DNA from: an uncultured Fluviicola sp.
GTDB lineage: Bacteria; Bacteroidota; Bacteroidia; Flavobacteriales; Crocinitomicaceae
Assembly (NCBI RefSeq): GCF_946478805.1
Contig: NZ_CAMLDC010000005.1
Location: 62,001-126,000 of the forward strand
Reading direction: 5' to 3'
DNA: 64,000 bases
Below are positions 26,220 through 35,751 of this stretch, piece by piece (position 1 is the stretch's first letter; every line of letters starts with the position of its first letter). The notes beneath the pieces are model-generated. The model ran no database searches and was not told the DNA's origin. It saw only the letters and a list, made by a program, of their open reading frames with translations. Both the position numbers and the translations under genes were made by a program.

Positions 26220-29200
26220 TCAATCTTTGTATTCATCTCGAGCCAATCGTTCTTCCACTTCCTTCAGGTTTTGCATTTTCTTCGTTTGTCTGCTGGCAAT
26301 GGCTGTCGGAGTGAAGTATTTATGCATATTCAGGAATGCTACCTGCATATTATCCCATTGGCGATCACTATTGATCTTTCCGTGTTCACGCAGTTCTCTT
26401 CTCAATCGGTCGGCAATTTCATGGAAATCATCTCTTCCCAGGTAATCCAAGTCGGCATCACAGATAATCTGCTCCAATTTGTTTTTCGGTTGATGTGGTA
26501 TCTGGGTCACGAAAATCAATTCCTTGATCTGTGCAATGTGCTGATCGGAATATCCGTATTTCGGAAGGATTTCTTCTGCCATCCGAGCTCCAACAGGTTC
26601 GTTTTTTTCATAGATTTCAACAAATCCGGCATCATGGTAGGTTGCTGCAGATTTCAACAGGAAAAGACCTTCGTCGGTCACACCTTCCAAAAGTGCATAG
26701 CGCTCCACAGCACGAACCACATCTTTGGTGTGTTCAATACTGTGATAATGCAACATCGGGGACAATCCTTTCTCCAATACTTTAATGATATGGCGCTCCG
26801 CCTTGTAGTAATTGATACTACTATATAAATGAAGATTTACGATTTGCTGGAACCGTTCGTTCGGATAAAGTCCTTCTCCATTCACCGATAATTCGGGTTT
26901 GATGCGTTCAACCGTAAACATTTCGATCAGCCCCTTACTCTTGGTTTTTACCTTTCCCCGGTAAGTACATTCAAAATAAGGTTCGATGAGTTTGAATGTC
27001 GATCCGGAAATGGTCACTCTTCCTGGCTCTCCCATCATCTCCATGCGCTGCGCCTGGTTTACGGTCGCTCCCCAGATGTCGTATGCCAACCTTTCCGAAC
27101 CGATCACACCGGCGGTCACTTCACCGGTATTGATTCCCAATCGCAATTCCCAAAACTCTTCACCTGTTTTTAGTCCGTTGTTCTTCAGGGTGTTCATATA
27201 TTCCTGGATCTGAAGTGCGGCTAAAACAGCATCAATCGGGTTGGTGTTATTTCTAACCGGAACTCCACCGGCACACATGTATGCGTCACCGATTGTCTTG
27301 ATTTTTTCCAGGTTGTTCTTTACGATAATCTCATCGAATTTCCTGAAATACACATCCAGTTTGTTCACCAAATCAGTTGGCTTCATTCCTTCGGCAATTT
27401 TGGTAAAACCGACAAAATCCGTGAACAATACCGAAACCGTCTTATAAGCCCGGGCGGATGCTCTTCCTTTTGTCTTTAACTCTTCTGCGGTCGATTCCGG
27501 AATAATGTTTCGCAGGAGTGTCTCTGTTTTATCTTTTTCAATCTGAAGTAACCTCTTTTGTTCTTCAACCTTGTGTTTCTCTTCTTCAATGACTTTCTTC
27601 TGAGATTCGATCTTCATATTCTGAGCCCGAATTTCCTTCGTCCGCTCCACGATCTTCATTTCCAGGCGCACCTGGTCTCTTCGCGCCAGGTTTATTCGTG
27701 AGCGAATGAAGGTAATGATCAAAATAGTCAGGACAATTAGAACGATTACCCAGAACCACCATTTCCACCAAAAGGGTGCAGCGATTTCGATATTCATTTG
27801 GGAGCTTGCCTGAACCCAATTTCCGTCTATTCTTTTTACGTAAACCTTGAGGACATAATTCCCCGGCGTCAATGAGGTAAAGTGGATTTCACTGGAAGAT
27901 CCCAAAAACACGGAGCCTTCATCCAAGCCTTCCAATTCGTATTTGAACTGAAGCAGACCCCGGTTTATCAGGTCCGTCGGTAAAAATCGAATGGTAAAAC
28001 TACGTTCGTCGTATCCTAATTTAATATTCGGTTGATAGGAGAATGCATCTTTAAACGGGGCTTCTTTATCGCCCGGTTTTAACCACTGATCATCAAAGCG
28101 GAATTTAAAAAAGTTCACATATACTTTTTCCTTCAGTTCCTGAAGATTTTCAGGATTGAAAAAATTGTATCCTTCAATTCCTCCAAAATACATTTCTCCG
28201 GTCCCGGAAAGAAGATAGGCGCCCGTGTTAAACTCATTACTCATCAATCCATTCACTTCCGAATAGTTGGTGCATCGTTCCAAAACGGTATTGAACCTGC
28301 AAAGTCCCTTGTTGGTGCTTAGCCACAAATTACCTCGTTCATCCGGAAGGATTCCATAGACAAAATTATTGGGCAACCCTTGTTTACGGGTATAGGCAGC
28401 CACTTTACCCGTTTTCAAATCCAATTTGAGCAACCCGGAACCTGAAGAGCCAAGCCACAAGGTGTTTTCATTTTGCTGATAAATACTCGAAATAACGTCC
28501 CTGCTTGCTTTCAGGATTGCTTTGTTTTTCGGGTAGGGAACGATTTGCTCTTTTCCATTTTTGTCGAAAGCCAGCATATTGATACCACCAACTCCCGTTG
28601 CAAAATAGTAGTTGCCGTTCAATCCTTTGTAAGATACGCGACAAACACCTGCCCCAATAGTGGTTTTAGGTTTTTTCGGATCATAAACGAACGGTTCAAA
28701 CGTACCCGTTTTGATGTCGTATAAAAGCACTCCGCCCTTCGTGGCAATAAAATACTGCGACTCTTTATAGGGTGTAATCTTATAAACCCGTTGAAAGCTC
28801 GACGGATTGGCAATTCCTTTGTAGTTAATCTTTTTAAACACTCCTTGTCCACCCTGGATTTTCAACTCATACAATCCATCATTGGCTCCAATCAAAAAAT
28901 GTTTATCTGTCAGATGATGAATCGAAACAATACTTTTTTCATTGAAATCCTGGGATTTTGAAATGTAATAATGTTTGAATCTCCCTGTTTTTTTATCCAG
29001 CTCGGAGATTGCAAAATCTGTTGCGATATAGATCTTCGAAAAATCATCGGATTCTTCAAATCCCCAAACACTTTCCGAGGGAAGTCCCAAACTCAGGTTG
29101 GAGGAAGGACCAACTCCGAAGAATGAATCATTTTTAGGGTTAAAGCCACTCAGGCCGCGCAAAGTTCCAATCCAGACGGTTCCATTTTCATCACAGAACA

Positions 29201-30128
29201 ATTCATTCAATTCATTGAAAAGTATTGCGTTCTTTTGGAAAATATCTTTCTTGCTGAATGTAATACGGTAGCCATCTTTGGAATTGTCCACGCTTATCAA
29301 CCCGTTGTTGAGTGTTGCTATATAGAATTCGTTGACAGATTTCACATATACGTCCGTGAATTCTTCTATTCCATAATCGGTTCCGATAAATTTCAGGAAG
29401 GGGAATAATTTTTGGGTTTGTGTATCGAAAAGCCAAAGACCCTCATTGCTGGATAAAACAAAACTGTTTTCGGAAAATTTCTCCACGTCCGAAACCAGCC
29501 ATGTTTTCTGGATATTTTTCGGAGCAAGGTTTTTCCATGTTTTTGCCTTCAAATTGTACACATAAACACCGGCGTCTTCAAACGACACGATCAGCTGATC
29601 ATCTGTAACAAACTTGATATAGTGGATCCGCTTGGAAGGAATTTCACCTGTTAAGAAGGATGTTTTTTTGGTCTTTCGGTCATATTTTGCCAAGCCATTC
29701 GTAGAAGAGCCCAGCCAAATGTTCCCATTGTGTTCTTCCGAAATACTTTCGATAGAGAGGTTATTGTCATCTGAAGCCAGAAGCGACCGGAAGGTTTCTT
29801 TTTTGGGATTGTAAACAGAAATTCCATCTGCTGTTCCGAACCACAATTCACCAAACTGGTCTTTCAGGCCGCAGTGGATATAGGAACTTTCAAGTCCGGG
29901 AGTGTCATCGGAAGTAAAGACCTCAAATTGCTGTCCGTCAAATCGGTTCAATCCATCTTGCGTTCCTAACCACAAGGTTCCCACCTCATCTTGCACAATA
30001 GTCGTCACCGAACTCTGCGAGAGTCCATCGTTAATAGAAAAATTTCTAAAACGATACGAGACTTGACTTACCGCGCTAGTAGTAGCAAACGCAACAACAG
30101 CTCCAATTCCTATTAATCGAACGAGCAT
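26220..30128 (-). CDS. Giant sensor: two beta-propellers, Y_Y_Y domain, predicted adenylate cyclase and HD phosphohydrolase
   Basis: 1302 residues. A signal sequence (to TTSAVSQ) is followed by many two-component-regulator propeller repeats (GTLWLGTQDGLNRFD, GELWFGTADGISVYN and others, to about 660), a Y_Y_Y domain (FTSLTPGNYVLKVYV), a transmembrane helix at about 783-805, a coiled coil, a class III nucleotidyl cyclase (about 890-1080) and a C-terminal HD domain (about 1120-1280). The cyclase keeps both metal aspartates (LFTDFVGFT, IGDAYM). The adenine-selecting Lys (KIKTIGDAYM) and Asp (YDIWGATVN) are also present, as is the transition-state Asn/Arg (NQAQRM), so adenylate cyclase activity is predicted. 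The HD part has HSIEHTKD, TYHDAGF and CDADLDYLG, a full metal site. Such periplasmic propellers usually drive histidine kinases; here a second-messenger output replaces it. Confidence 0.93.
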   Translation of the reverse strand: MLVRLIGIGAVVAFATTSAVSQVSYRFRNFSINDGLSQSSVTTIVQDEVGTLWLGTQDGLNRFDGQQFEVFTSDDTPGLESSYIHCGLKDQFGELWFGTADGISVYNPKKETFRSLLASDDNNLSIESISEEHNGNIWLGSSTNGLAKYDRKTKKTSFLTGEIPSKRIHYIKFVTDDQLIVSFEDAGVYVYNLKAKTWKNLAPKNIQKTWLVSDVEKFSENSFVLSSNEGLWLFDTQTQKLFPFLKFIGTDYGIEEFTDVYVKSVNEFYIATLNNGLISVDNSKDGYRITFSKKDIFQKNAILFNELNELFCDENGTVWIGTLRGLSGFNPKNDSFFGVGPSSNLSLGLPSESVWGFEESDDFSKIYIATDFAISELDKKTGRFKHYYISKSQDFNEKSIVSIHHLTDKHFLIGANDGLYELKIQGGQGVFKKINYKGIANPSSFQRVYKITPYKESQYFIATKGGVLLYDIKTGTFEPFVYDPKKPKTTIGAGVCRVSYKGLNGNYYFATGVGGINMLAFDKNGKEQIVPYPKNKAILKASRDVISSIYQQNENTLWLGSSGSGLLKLDLKTGKVAAYTRKQGLPNNFVYGILPDERGNLWLSTNKGLCRFNTVLERCTNYSEVNGLMSNEFNTGAYLLSGTGEMYFGGIEGYNFFNPENLQELKEKVYVNFFKFRFDDQWLKPGDKEAPFKDAFSYQPNIKLGYDERSFTIRFLPTDLINRGLLQFKYELEGLDEGSVFLGSSSEIHFTSLTPGNYVLKVYVKRIDGNWVQASSQMNIEIAAPFWWKWWFWVIVLIVLTILIITFIRSRINLARRDQVRLEMKIVERTKEIRAQNMKIESQKKVIEEEKHKVEEQKRLLQIEKDKTETLLRNIIPESTAEELKTKGRASARAYKTVSVLFTDFVGFTKIAEGMKPTDLVNKLDVYFRKFDEIIVKNNLEKIKTIGDAYMCAGGVPVRNNTNPIDAVLAALQIQEYMNTLKNNGLKTGEEFWELRLGINTGEVTAGVIGSERLAYDIWGATVNQAQRMEMMGEPGRVTISGSTFKLIEPYFECTYRGKVKTKSKGLIEMFTVERIKPELSVNGEGLYPNERFQQIVNLHLYSSINYYKAERHIIKVLEKGLSPMLHYHSIEHTKDVVRAVERYALLEGVTDEGLFLLKSAATYHDAGFVEIYEKNEPVGARMAEEILPKYGYSDQHIAQIKELIFVTQIPHQPKNKLEQIICDADLDYLGRDDFHEIADRLRRELREHGKINSDRQWDNMQVAFLNMHKYFTPTAIASRQTKKMQNLKEVEERLARDEYKD

Positions 30129-30190
30129 AGAGTACTTTATTTCGTTTATTCCAACGAATAATTCACTGAAAAGGTTTCATTCTCAAAGCA

Positions 30191-30715
30191 TTAAGCCTTC
30201 TGATCTGCATTTCCTGCTTTCGAAGCTGCAGCAGCGGTCATTTCCATATCGCGGTCAAATAAGTAAAGACCGCCTTTATCACCACCGATCAGACGCAATT
30301 TATCAAGAATACTGCGACCCAATGCTTCCTCTTCCAATTGTTCGGAAACATACCATTGCATGAAATTGTGCGTCGAGTAATCTTTTTCCTGCAGACATGC
30401 GTCCACCACGTTATTGATACTCTCCGAAACACCTACTTCATGCTCCAGCAACAATTCAAAAACGCGCTCCAAAGAATCATATTCTCTCGATGGTTCAGGA
30501 ATTGCAGGAACAACAGCTACCCCTCCGCGTTCATTAACAAACTTGATCAGCTTCAACATGTGGAACCGCTCTTCATCTGAATGTGTGTACATAAATTTCG
30601 CTGTACCGTTCAAACCCTTTGTTTCAGCCCATGAAGCCATCGCCAGGTAATATTGAGAGGAAGAAGATTCTTTTTGAATTTGATCATTTAATGCCGCTTC
30701 AATTCGCTTATTCAT
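30191..30715 (-). CDS. Ferritin (FtnA type)
   Basis: 174 residues forming a non-heme ferritin: ferroxidase-site residues appear in IQKESSSSQYYLAM (Glu16-region, Tyr), SDEERFHMLKL (Glu, His) and LLLEHEVGVSESI plus SEQLEEEALG (Glu). It stores iron as ferric mineral in a 24-subunit shell in the cytoplasm and detoxifies Fe(II). The Ala/Lys-rich tail (AAAASKAGNADQKA) is disordered and typical. It lies 62 bases upstream of the cyclase gene on the same strand and may be read with it. Confidence 0.95.
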   Translation of the reverse strand: MNKRIEAALNDQIQKESSSSQYYLAMASWAETKGLNGTAKFMYTHSDEERFHMLKLIKFVNERGGVAVVPAIPEPSREYDSLERVFELLLEHEVGVSESINNVVDACLQEKDYSTHNFMQWYVSEQLEEEALGRSILDKLRLIGGDKGGLYLFDRDMEMTAAAASKAGNADQKA

Positions 30716-30979
30716 TGTTGTAAATTTATAATCCTAATCTAGTAAAGATAATAACTTTTGATAGATTGGAGATGTATTCTAAAGACTGAAATTAAGTGAG
30801 TCAATAATATAGGAGTAAAATCTCCGGGGAATTTTGTACTTAACGCAGGTAACATCTAAATCTTTGTACGCGTTGCTTCTCAGCGGTTAATAAATCTAGT
30901 CTTATTTTAAAATTTCAAGGGCTGTATATTTTTCGGGCTTTTACTTTCTCAGATAAATTCATCAACTTGATTCGATGGT

Positions 30980-31993
30980 TTATATCCACTCTTTTTCGAT
31001 TTCCATATCAGCCGGTGAATAATTAATATATTGAACAATTCTTGGAGAATATGCCAAATTGGGACTGCTTCCATGTGGTAAGGCATGATGCCAGATAATA
31101 AAATCCCCTGCGTTGGCAGCAACCGGTTTCGCACCAAGCACGTAAAAATCTTGCATTCTCGGATTTTCACCTTGCGGCAAATTAGTCAGCCATTCTTCTA
31201 TTTTGTTTTGAAATCCGGGTACCAATGTAAAAGCTCCCTGATCTTCGGCTGTATCGGTGAGGTATAATATTCCCTGTAAGCCAAACGGAATCGGCTGTTT
31301 CAAACTTACATCCCAATGCATTGGAAAACCTTGATAAGTATAGGTTTTTGTTATTGGCGGATTGAATCCGCAGCGATCCGTATTGAGCCATAGATCTGTT
31401 CTGCCCCATAACTGCTCATATACTTTGCGAATTTTGTCTGATTGGCGGTTCTTTTCGAGTATTTCATGTTGAAATAGTTGTACCATTACTCCCTGCTTCG
31501 CCGGATGATTTTTATACCAAGTTTTAGGTTCGCCCAAATCGGCGCCAATAAAGTCACAGATTACATTAACTGCTTCCTCACAATCTGTTTTCTGAACAGC
31601 ACCACGCACAATTAAGTACCCGTTTTCATACCAAAATTTCAGATCCTCATCACTAATAACCTGCTCGATTTGTCTTTTTTGGGATTTTACATCATTGAGT
31701 ATATAAGCATTGAATTGCCGAATGTTTTTTTCCGGTACAAGACCGTCATTCAATTCAAGAATCCAATCTTCAAATTCCTGCAGAGTTGGGTCACACACAT
31801 ATAGGTGCCGAATTGTTTGTTCCAATCCAAGATTTAATGCAGCCAATAACGTACCATCCAATGACCATTCATCCGGAATTTCCACGTTATTCAACATTCT
31901 GTTCTTGATTGCTTGCTGTTTTTCCCAATAGCGCTTCAGGTGCATAATTCCTAAGCGACTTGTTTCATGAGAAGCAGAAAGTTGTACGTTCAT
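30980..31993 (-). CDS. Phytanoyl-CoA dioxygenase (PhyH)-family Fe(II)/2-oxoglutarate oxygenase
   Basis: 337 residues. The first ~110 are helical with no clear family. The rest is a PhyH-type jelly roll: ENGYLIVRGAVQKTDCEEAV at its start, the facial triad His and Asp in PMHWDVSL (about 222-226), the distal His in ALPHGSSPN and the 2-oxoglutarate-binding Arg in SPRIVQYI. PhyH enzymes hydroxylate lipids or small natural products; the substrate here is unknown. It is flanked by gaps of about 260 and 210 bases, so it stands alone. Confidence 0.85.
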   Translation of the reverse strand: MNVQLSASHETSRLGIMHLKRYWEKQQAIKNRMLNNVEIPDEWSLDGTLLAALNLGLEQTIRHLYVCDPTLQEFEDWILELNDGLVPEKNIRQFNAYILNDVKSQKRQIEQVISDEDLKFWYENGYLIVRGAVQKTDCEEAVNVICDFIGADLGEPKTWYKNHPAKQGVMVQLFQHEILEKNRQSDKIRKVYEQLWGRTDLWLNTDRCGFNPPITKTYTYQGFPMHWDVSLKQPIPFGLQGILYLTDTAEDQGAFTLVPGFQNKIEEWLTNLPQGENPRMQDFYVLGAKPVAANAGDFIIWHHALPHGSSPNLAYSPRIVQYINYSPADMEIEKEWI

Positions 31994-32203
31994 GTGAATA
32001 TGGTTTCTACGAAGTTAGTAATTACAAAAAACACTTCATCTATAAATTACGAAATGAACAGAATCTATATAAAACCAACTAAATATGAGGTAGCTGGGGC
32101 CTGATTTTTCCTTTATATTGGGAATCCCCGGTGACATTCAAAAAGAAAAAACAAAACCTTGAAAGTCATTTCGTATTTGTATTTTTACATTACAACACGA
32201 ATT

Positions 32204-34360
32204 ATGGGGAAAAAAGGACCAAAAAAAATCAAGGATAAATCGACCAAGAAACTGAAAACCGGTCTGTATCACATCATTCGAAAATTATTTGAACAACATC
32301 CGGAAGCTCTTTTGAATTACAAACAGGTTTGTAGCTTGTTGCATGTACACGAAAGTGAATCCCGGAAATTGGTCGTTGCCCTGCTCCGAGAATTGGAAAC
32401 GGAAGGCTTCATCCGTAAAAGCGGTCATGAAACATATATCTTTTCCAACGAGACGGATGCCGTTGAAGGGGAATTGGAACTCACACAACGTGGTTCCGGA
32501 TTTGTAAGAGTTGGAAAAAATGAACCCGATATTTTCATCGCACCCCACAATTTAGGTCATGCTATTCACGGAGACATTGTTCGTGTTTCCTTGATGAAGA
32601 AAAGTGGAACCCGACCTGAAGGGAAAGTATTAGAAGTTGTTTCACGCGAACGGACACAATTCGTCGGAACCATTCACATGCTAGACAAGCATGCATTTTT
32701 AATTCCCGACAATAGCAAAACAGGAGTGAAGATTTACATTCCGCTTGAAAAACTGAATAAAGCAAAAAACAAGGATAAAGCATTGGTGAAAATCACTGTT
32801 TGGCCCAAATCTGCAGAGTTTCCTTTTGGGGAAGTGATCCAGACATTGGGTGGAAATTCCATTCACGATAACGAGATGATCTCGATTCTGATCGGCCAGG
32901 GAATTCCGATTGAATTTGAAGCTGACGTGATGAACGAAGCCGAGCTGGTGACGCTCGAATTGGATCCGGCTGAAGTCGCGAAGCGACGCGATTTTCGCGA
33001 TATTCTGACTTTTACCATTGATCCGGTTGATGCGAAAGATTTCGATGATGCGCTCTCGATCCGAAAATTGGAAAACGGCCATTTGGAAATCGGTGTACAC
33101 ATTGCAGATGTGAGTCAGTATGTGAAACCTGATACTGCTATGGACAAGGAAGCATACCGACGTGGAAATTCCGTTTACCTGGTGGATCGTGTGATCCCAA
33201 TGTTGCCGGAACAACTTTCAAACATGGTTTGTTCCCTGCGACCGAAAGAAGATAAATTCACTTTTTCTGCTGTTTTCGAATTGGATGAAACCGGTAAGAT
33301 CTACAAAGAATGGTTCGGTAAAACGGTCATTCATTCTGACCACCGGTTTGCATACGAAGATGCCCAGGAAATCCTGGAAGGAGCTGAAGGACCGTATAAA
33401 GAAGAATTGCATATTTTAGATAAAATCGCAAAAATCTATCGAAAAGAGCGGTTTAAGCATGGTGCTTTGATGATCAACTCGGAAGAGATCCGTTTCAAAC
33501 TGGATGAGAACAAAGAACCTGTTGACGTGGTTGTGAAGGTTTCAAAAGATGCACATCAGCTGATCGAGGAGTTTATGCTTTTGGCAAACAAACGCGTTGC
33601 CATGTATGTTGGAATGCCTCAAAAAGGAAAAGATCCTGTTCCGTTTGTTTACCGTGTACACGACAAGCCGGATCCGGAAAAAATCGCATTATTCGGTTTA
33701 TTTTTGGATAAATTCGGTTATTCGTTGGAATTCACAAGCCCGGAAAAAGCAGCTCAAAGCATCAATAAACTGTTGAATGATATCCGTTTGAAAAACGAGT
33801 ACAGTATCATTCAGCAAATGGCAATCCGAAGCATGGCGAAAGCAACTTACGATACCGACAACATCGGTCATTACGGATTAGCTTTCCAGTATTATACACA
33901 TTTTACTTCACCGATCCGTCGCTATGCCGATTTGATGGTGCACCGCATTTTATTGGAATGCCTGGAGAACAAGCCGCATAAATACAATAACGCATTGGAT
34001 GATATCTGTAAACGCATTTCACGTACGGAGCGCAAGGCTACGGAAGCGGAACGCGAATCCAACAAGTACTTCCAGGTGGTTTTTGTTCACGACAAGATAG
34101 GAGAGGAATTTGACGGAATTGTTTCCGGTCTGGCAGACTTCGGTTTGTTTGTTCGCATGACGGAAAACGCATGTGAAGGGATGGTCGCGATCCAGGAACT
34201 TCCAGGAGATCGCTATTCATTTGACGAGAAAACAATGACGATTGTTGGTCAGAAAACAGGAAAAACGTTCCATTTCGGAGATAATGTGCGTGTGAAAATC
34301 TCGGAGGTCAGCCCAAGAAAACGCACGATTGATTTGGAGTTGGTTTCTGTGGGTGAGTAG
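32204..34360 (+). CDS. rnr: Ribonuclease R
   Basis: 3'-to-5' exoribonuclease that degrades structured RNA. About 718 residues from ATG 32204 (MGKKGPKKIK). In order: basic N-terminus with winged helix, two cold-shock domains (ELTQRGSGFVRVG, PDIFIAPHNLGHAIHGDIV), RNB catalytic domain with the acidic cluster DPVDAKDFDDALSI, TSPIRRYADLMVHR, and a C-terminal S1 domain (GIVSGLADFGLFVRM). The longer frame begins with TTG at 32159, which fits better as the -33 box of a promoter (TTG-N18-TATTTTTA at 32180). Confidence 0.95.
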   Translation: MGKKGPKKIKDKSTKKLKTGLYHIIRKLFEQHPEALLNYKQVCSLLHVHESESRKLVVALLRELETEGFIRKSGHETYIFSNETDAVEGELELTQRGSGFVRVGKNEPDIFIAPHNLGHAIHGDIVRVSLMKKSGTRPEGKVLEVVSRERTQFVGTIHMLDKHAFLIPDNSKTGVKIYIPLEKLNKAKNKDKALVKITVWPKSAEFPFGEVIQTLGGNSIHDNEMISILIGQGIPIEFEADVMNEAELVTLELDPAEVAKRRDFRDILTFTIDPVDAKDFDDALSIRKLENGHLEIGVHIADVSQYVKPDTAMDKEAYRRGNSVYLVDRVIPMLPEQLSNMVCSLRPKEDKFTFSAVFELDETGKIYKEWFGKTVIHSDHRFAYEDAQEILEGAEGPYKEELHILDKIAKIYRKERFKHGALMINSEEIRFKLDENKEPVDVVVKVSKDAHQLIEEFMLLANKRVAMYVGMPQKGKDPVPFVYRVHDKPDPEKIALFGLFLDKFGYSLEFTSPEKAAQSINKLLNDIRLKNEYSIIQQMAIRSMAKATYDTDNIGHYGLAFQYYTHFTSPIRRYADLMVHRILLECLENKPHKYNNALDDICKRISRTERKATEAERESNKYFQVVFVHDKIGEEFDGIVSGLADFGLFVRMTENACEGMVAIQELPGDRYSFDEKTMTIVGQKTGKTFHFGDNVRVKISEVSPRKRTIDLELVSVGE

Positions 34361-34422
34361 TTTATTCCCACAAATCTGCAGGTAAAATTGAACCACAAGG
34401 GACACGAAGAGCACCAGGATTT

Positions 34423-35745
34423 TTAATTACGTCGTTTCAATTCCTCCATCCGTTGAATTGCTTCGGGTTCTCCTTTTTCGACAGCACGCTTTAAATAATC
34501 CAGTGCTTCTTGATTTCTTCCCTGATCAAAGAGAAACCCGGCAAAGTGGAGCTCCAACAAATCCACAGATCCTTCCGTTGCTTTAAATGCTTTGTGGAAG
34601 TTCTCTTCTGCAAGTTCCGGCTCCCCTTTTTTCTGATAATACAGGGCCAGATTCCGAAAAGAATAGGCATCATTGTTGGTTTTTGTTTGTACGGCTTTTT
34701 CCAACCACTTTTTCCCTTCTTCCAATGCTCCTGTCTGAATCAATGCATAACCCAAATTGTCATTCGCATAACCGTAATCTGGTTTCAATTTGATTGCTTC
34801 CCTAAAATGTGGAATACTCTCGTTGTATTGGCCCGACCGAAGCAGGTAATAGCCTATGTTGTTGTGAATATCTGATTTAAGCAAATCATTGTTTGTTAGT
34901 ATTAACGCTTTTCCCAGTGATGAAAAAGCATCTTCGTTCTTTTTCCTCTTGTATTGCACGTGAGCCAGCGAAAACAGGCGATTTGCCATTAATTCCTTGC
35001 TAAAATGAGGGCTCATTGTTTTTGTTAAAAAGTCGATCGCCTGCTCAAAAAGTTTTTTCAAATCGCTACGTAGATTTTCACTCCAGGCCGGGGAATCCTG
35101 CTGTCCCAATTTAGAGTAAAAAGCCAGGCCAAAGACAATGGTTTCATCAGGCATTGGTGAACTGAAACTCCAGGATGTTTCCCAAGCTCCATCATTTGAT
35201 ATTCCTGTCTCTCGCAAGTTTTGCGTCAATATTACTCCAAAACCAAAGTAGATTCCAGCCAGGTAAATGAACATCTCCGTATCTTCTCCTGTATCAAATG
35301 GTATTTCGTTTTCAATCAGCTTGATCCTCACACATTCATAAATCAGGCGGTAAATTAGTCTTTTCGGGTGTTTTTGAATCTGATTGGCGATGTGTATTTT
35401 GTAGCCTTCTTCAAGCTCTTCCAACTCTGTTTCCAGTGTTTTTCCGACAACAGCAAGTGGCATTCCGTAAATATCCCTAAAATCTTCATGGATATCAAAT
35501 TCAACCTTGTTTTTGGGTATTTCCAGTAAGTTGGTTAAATCCTTCAGGATATTACTCACTTCCACTCTTTCTGCCCGAAAAGTTTCCGGAAAAAAGGATT
35601 CGGTTAAAGTTATTTGTCCTTTTTTCACATCCGGATAACCAAAGACCTGCACCAGCCAACTGAAATTTTCAGCCACCCACTGCTGGTCATTTTCGCTTAA
35701 CGGGAAATCTTTATTCTTTTTTTTTAAGAATCCGAATAGTTTCAT
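34423..35745 (-). CDS. Cytoplasmic TPR-repeat protein
   Basis: 440 residues, no signal peptide (begins MKLFGFLKKKNKDFP). The first ~230 residues are a globular part of unknown family, with ESFFPETFRAERVEV and a YGMPLAVVGKTLETELEELEEG segment. The C-terminal part (about 260-430) is five or six tetratricopeptide repeats (SDIHNNIGYYLLRSGQYNES, DYGYANDNLGYALIQTGALE, DAYSFRNLALYYQKKGEPEL). TPRs mediate protein contacts. It begins six bases after the propeller lipoprotein stop and is the last gene of the run 39188-34423. Confidence 0.8.
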   Translation of the reverse strand: MKLFGFLKKKNKDFPLSENDQQWVAENFSWLVQVFGYPDVKKGQITLTESFFPETFRAERVEVSNILKDLTNLLEIPKNKVEFDIHEDFRDIYGMPLAVVGKTLETELEELEEGYKIHIANQIQKHPKRLIYRLIYECVRIKLIENEIPFDTGEDTEMFIYLAGIYFGFGVILTQNLRETGISNDGAWETSWSFSSPMPDETIVFGLAFYSKLGQQDSPAWSENLRSDLKKLFEQAIDFLTKTMSPHFSKELMANRLFSLAHVQYKRKKNEDAFSSLGKALILTNNDLLKSDIHNNIGYYLLRSGQYNESIPHFREAIKLKPDYGYANDNLGYALIQTGALEEGKKWLEKAVQTKTNNDAYSFRNLALYYQKKGEPELAEENFHKAFKATEGSVDLLELHFAGFLFDQGRNQEALDYLKRAVEKGEPEAIQRMEELKRRN

Positions 35746-35751
35746 TTGCTT

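Noticed and set aside
34379..34420. ACCACAAGGGACACGAAGAGCAC-like intergenic stretch
   Set aside because: Looks like recurring low-complexity spacer sequence; only one copy is seen here and no structure.
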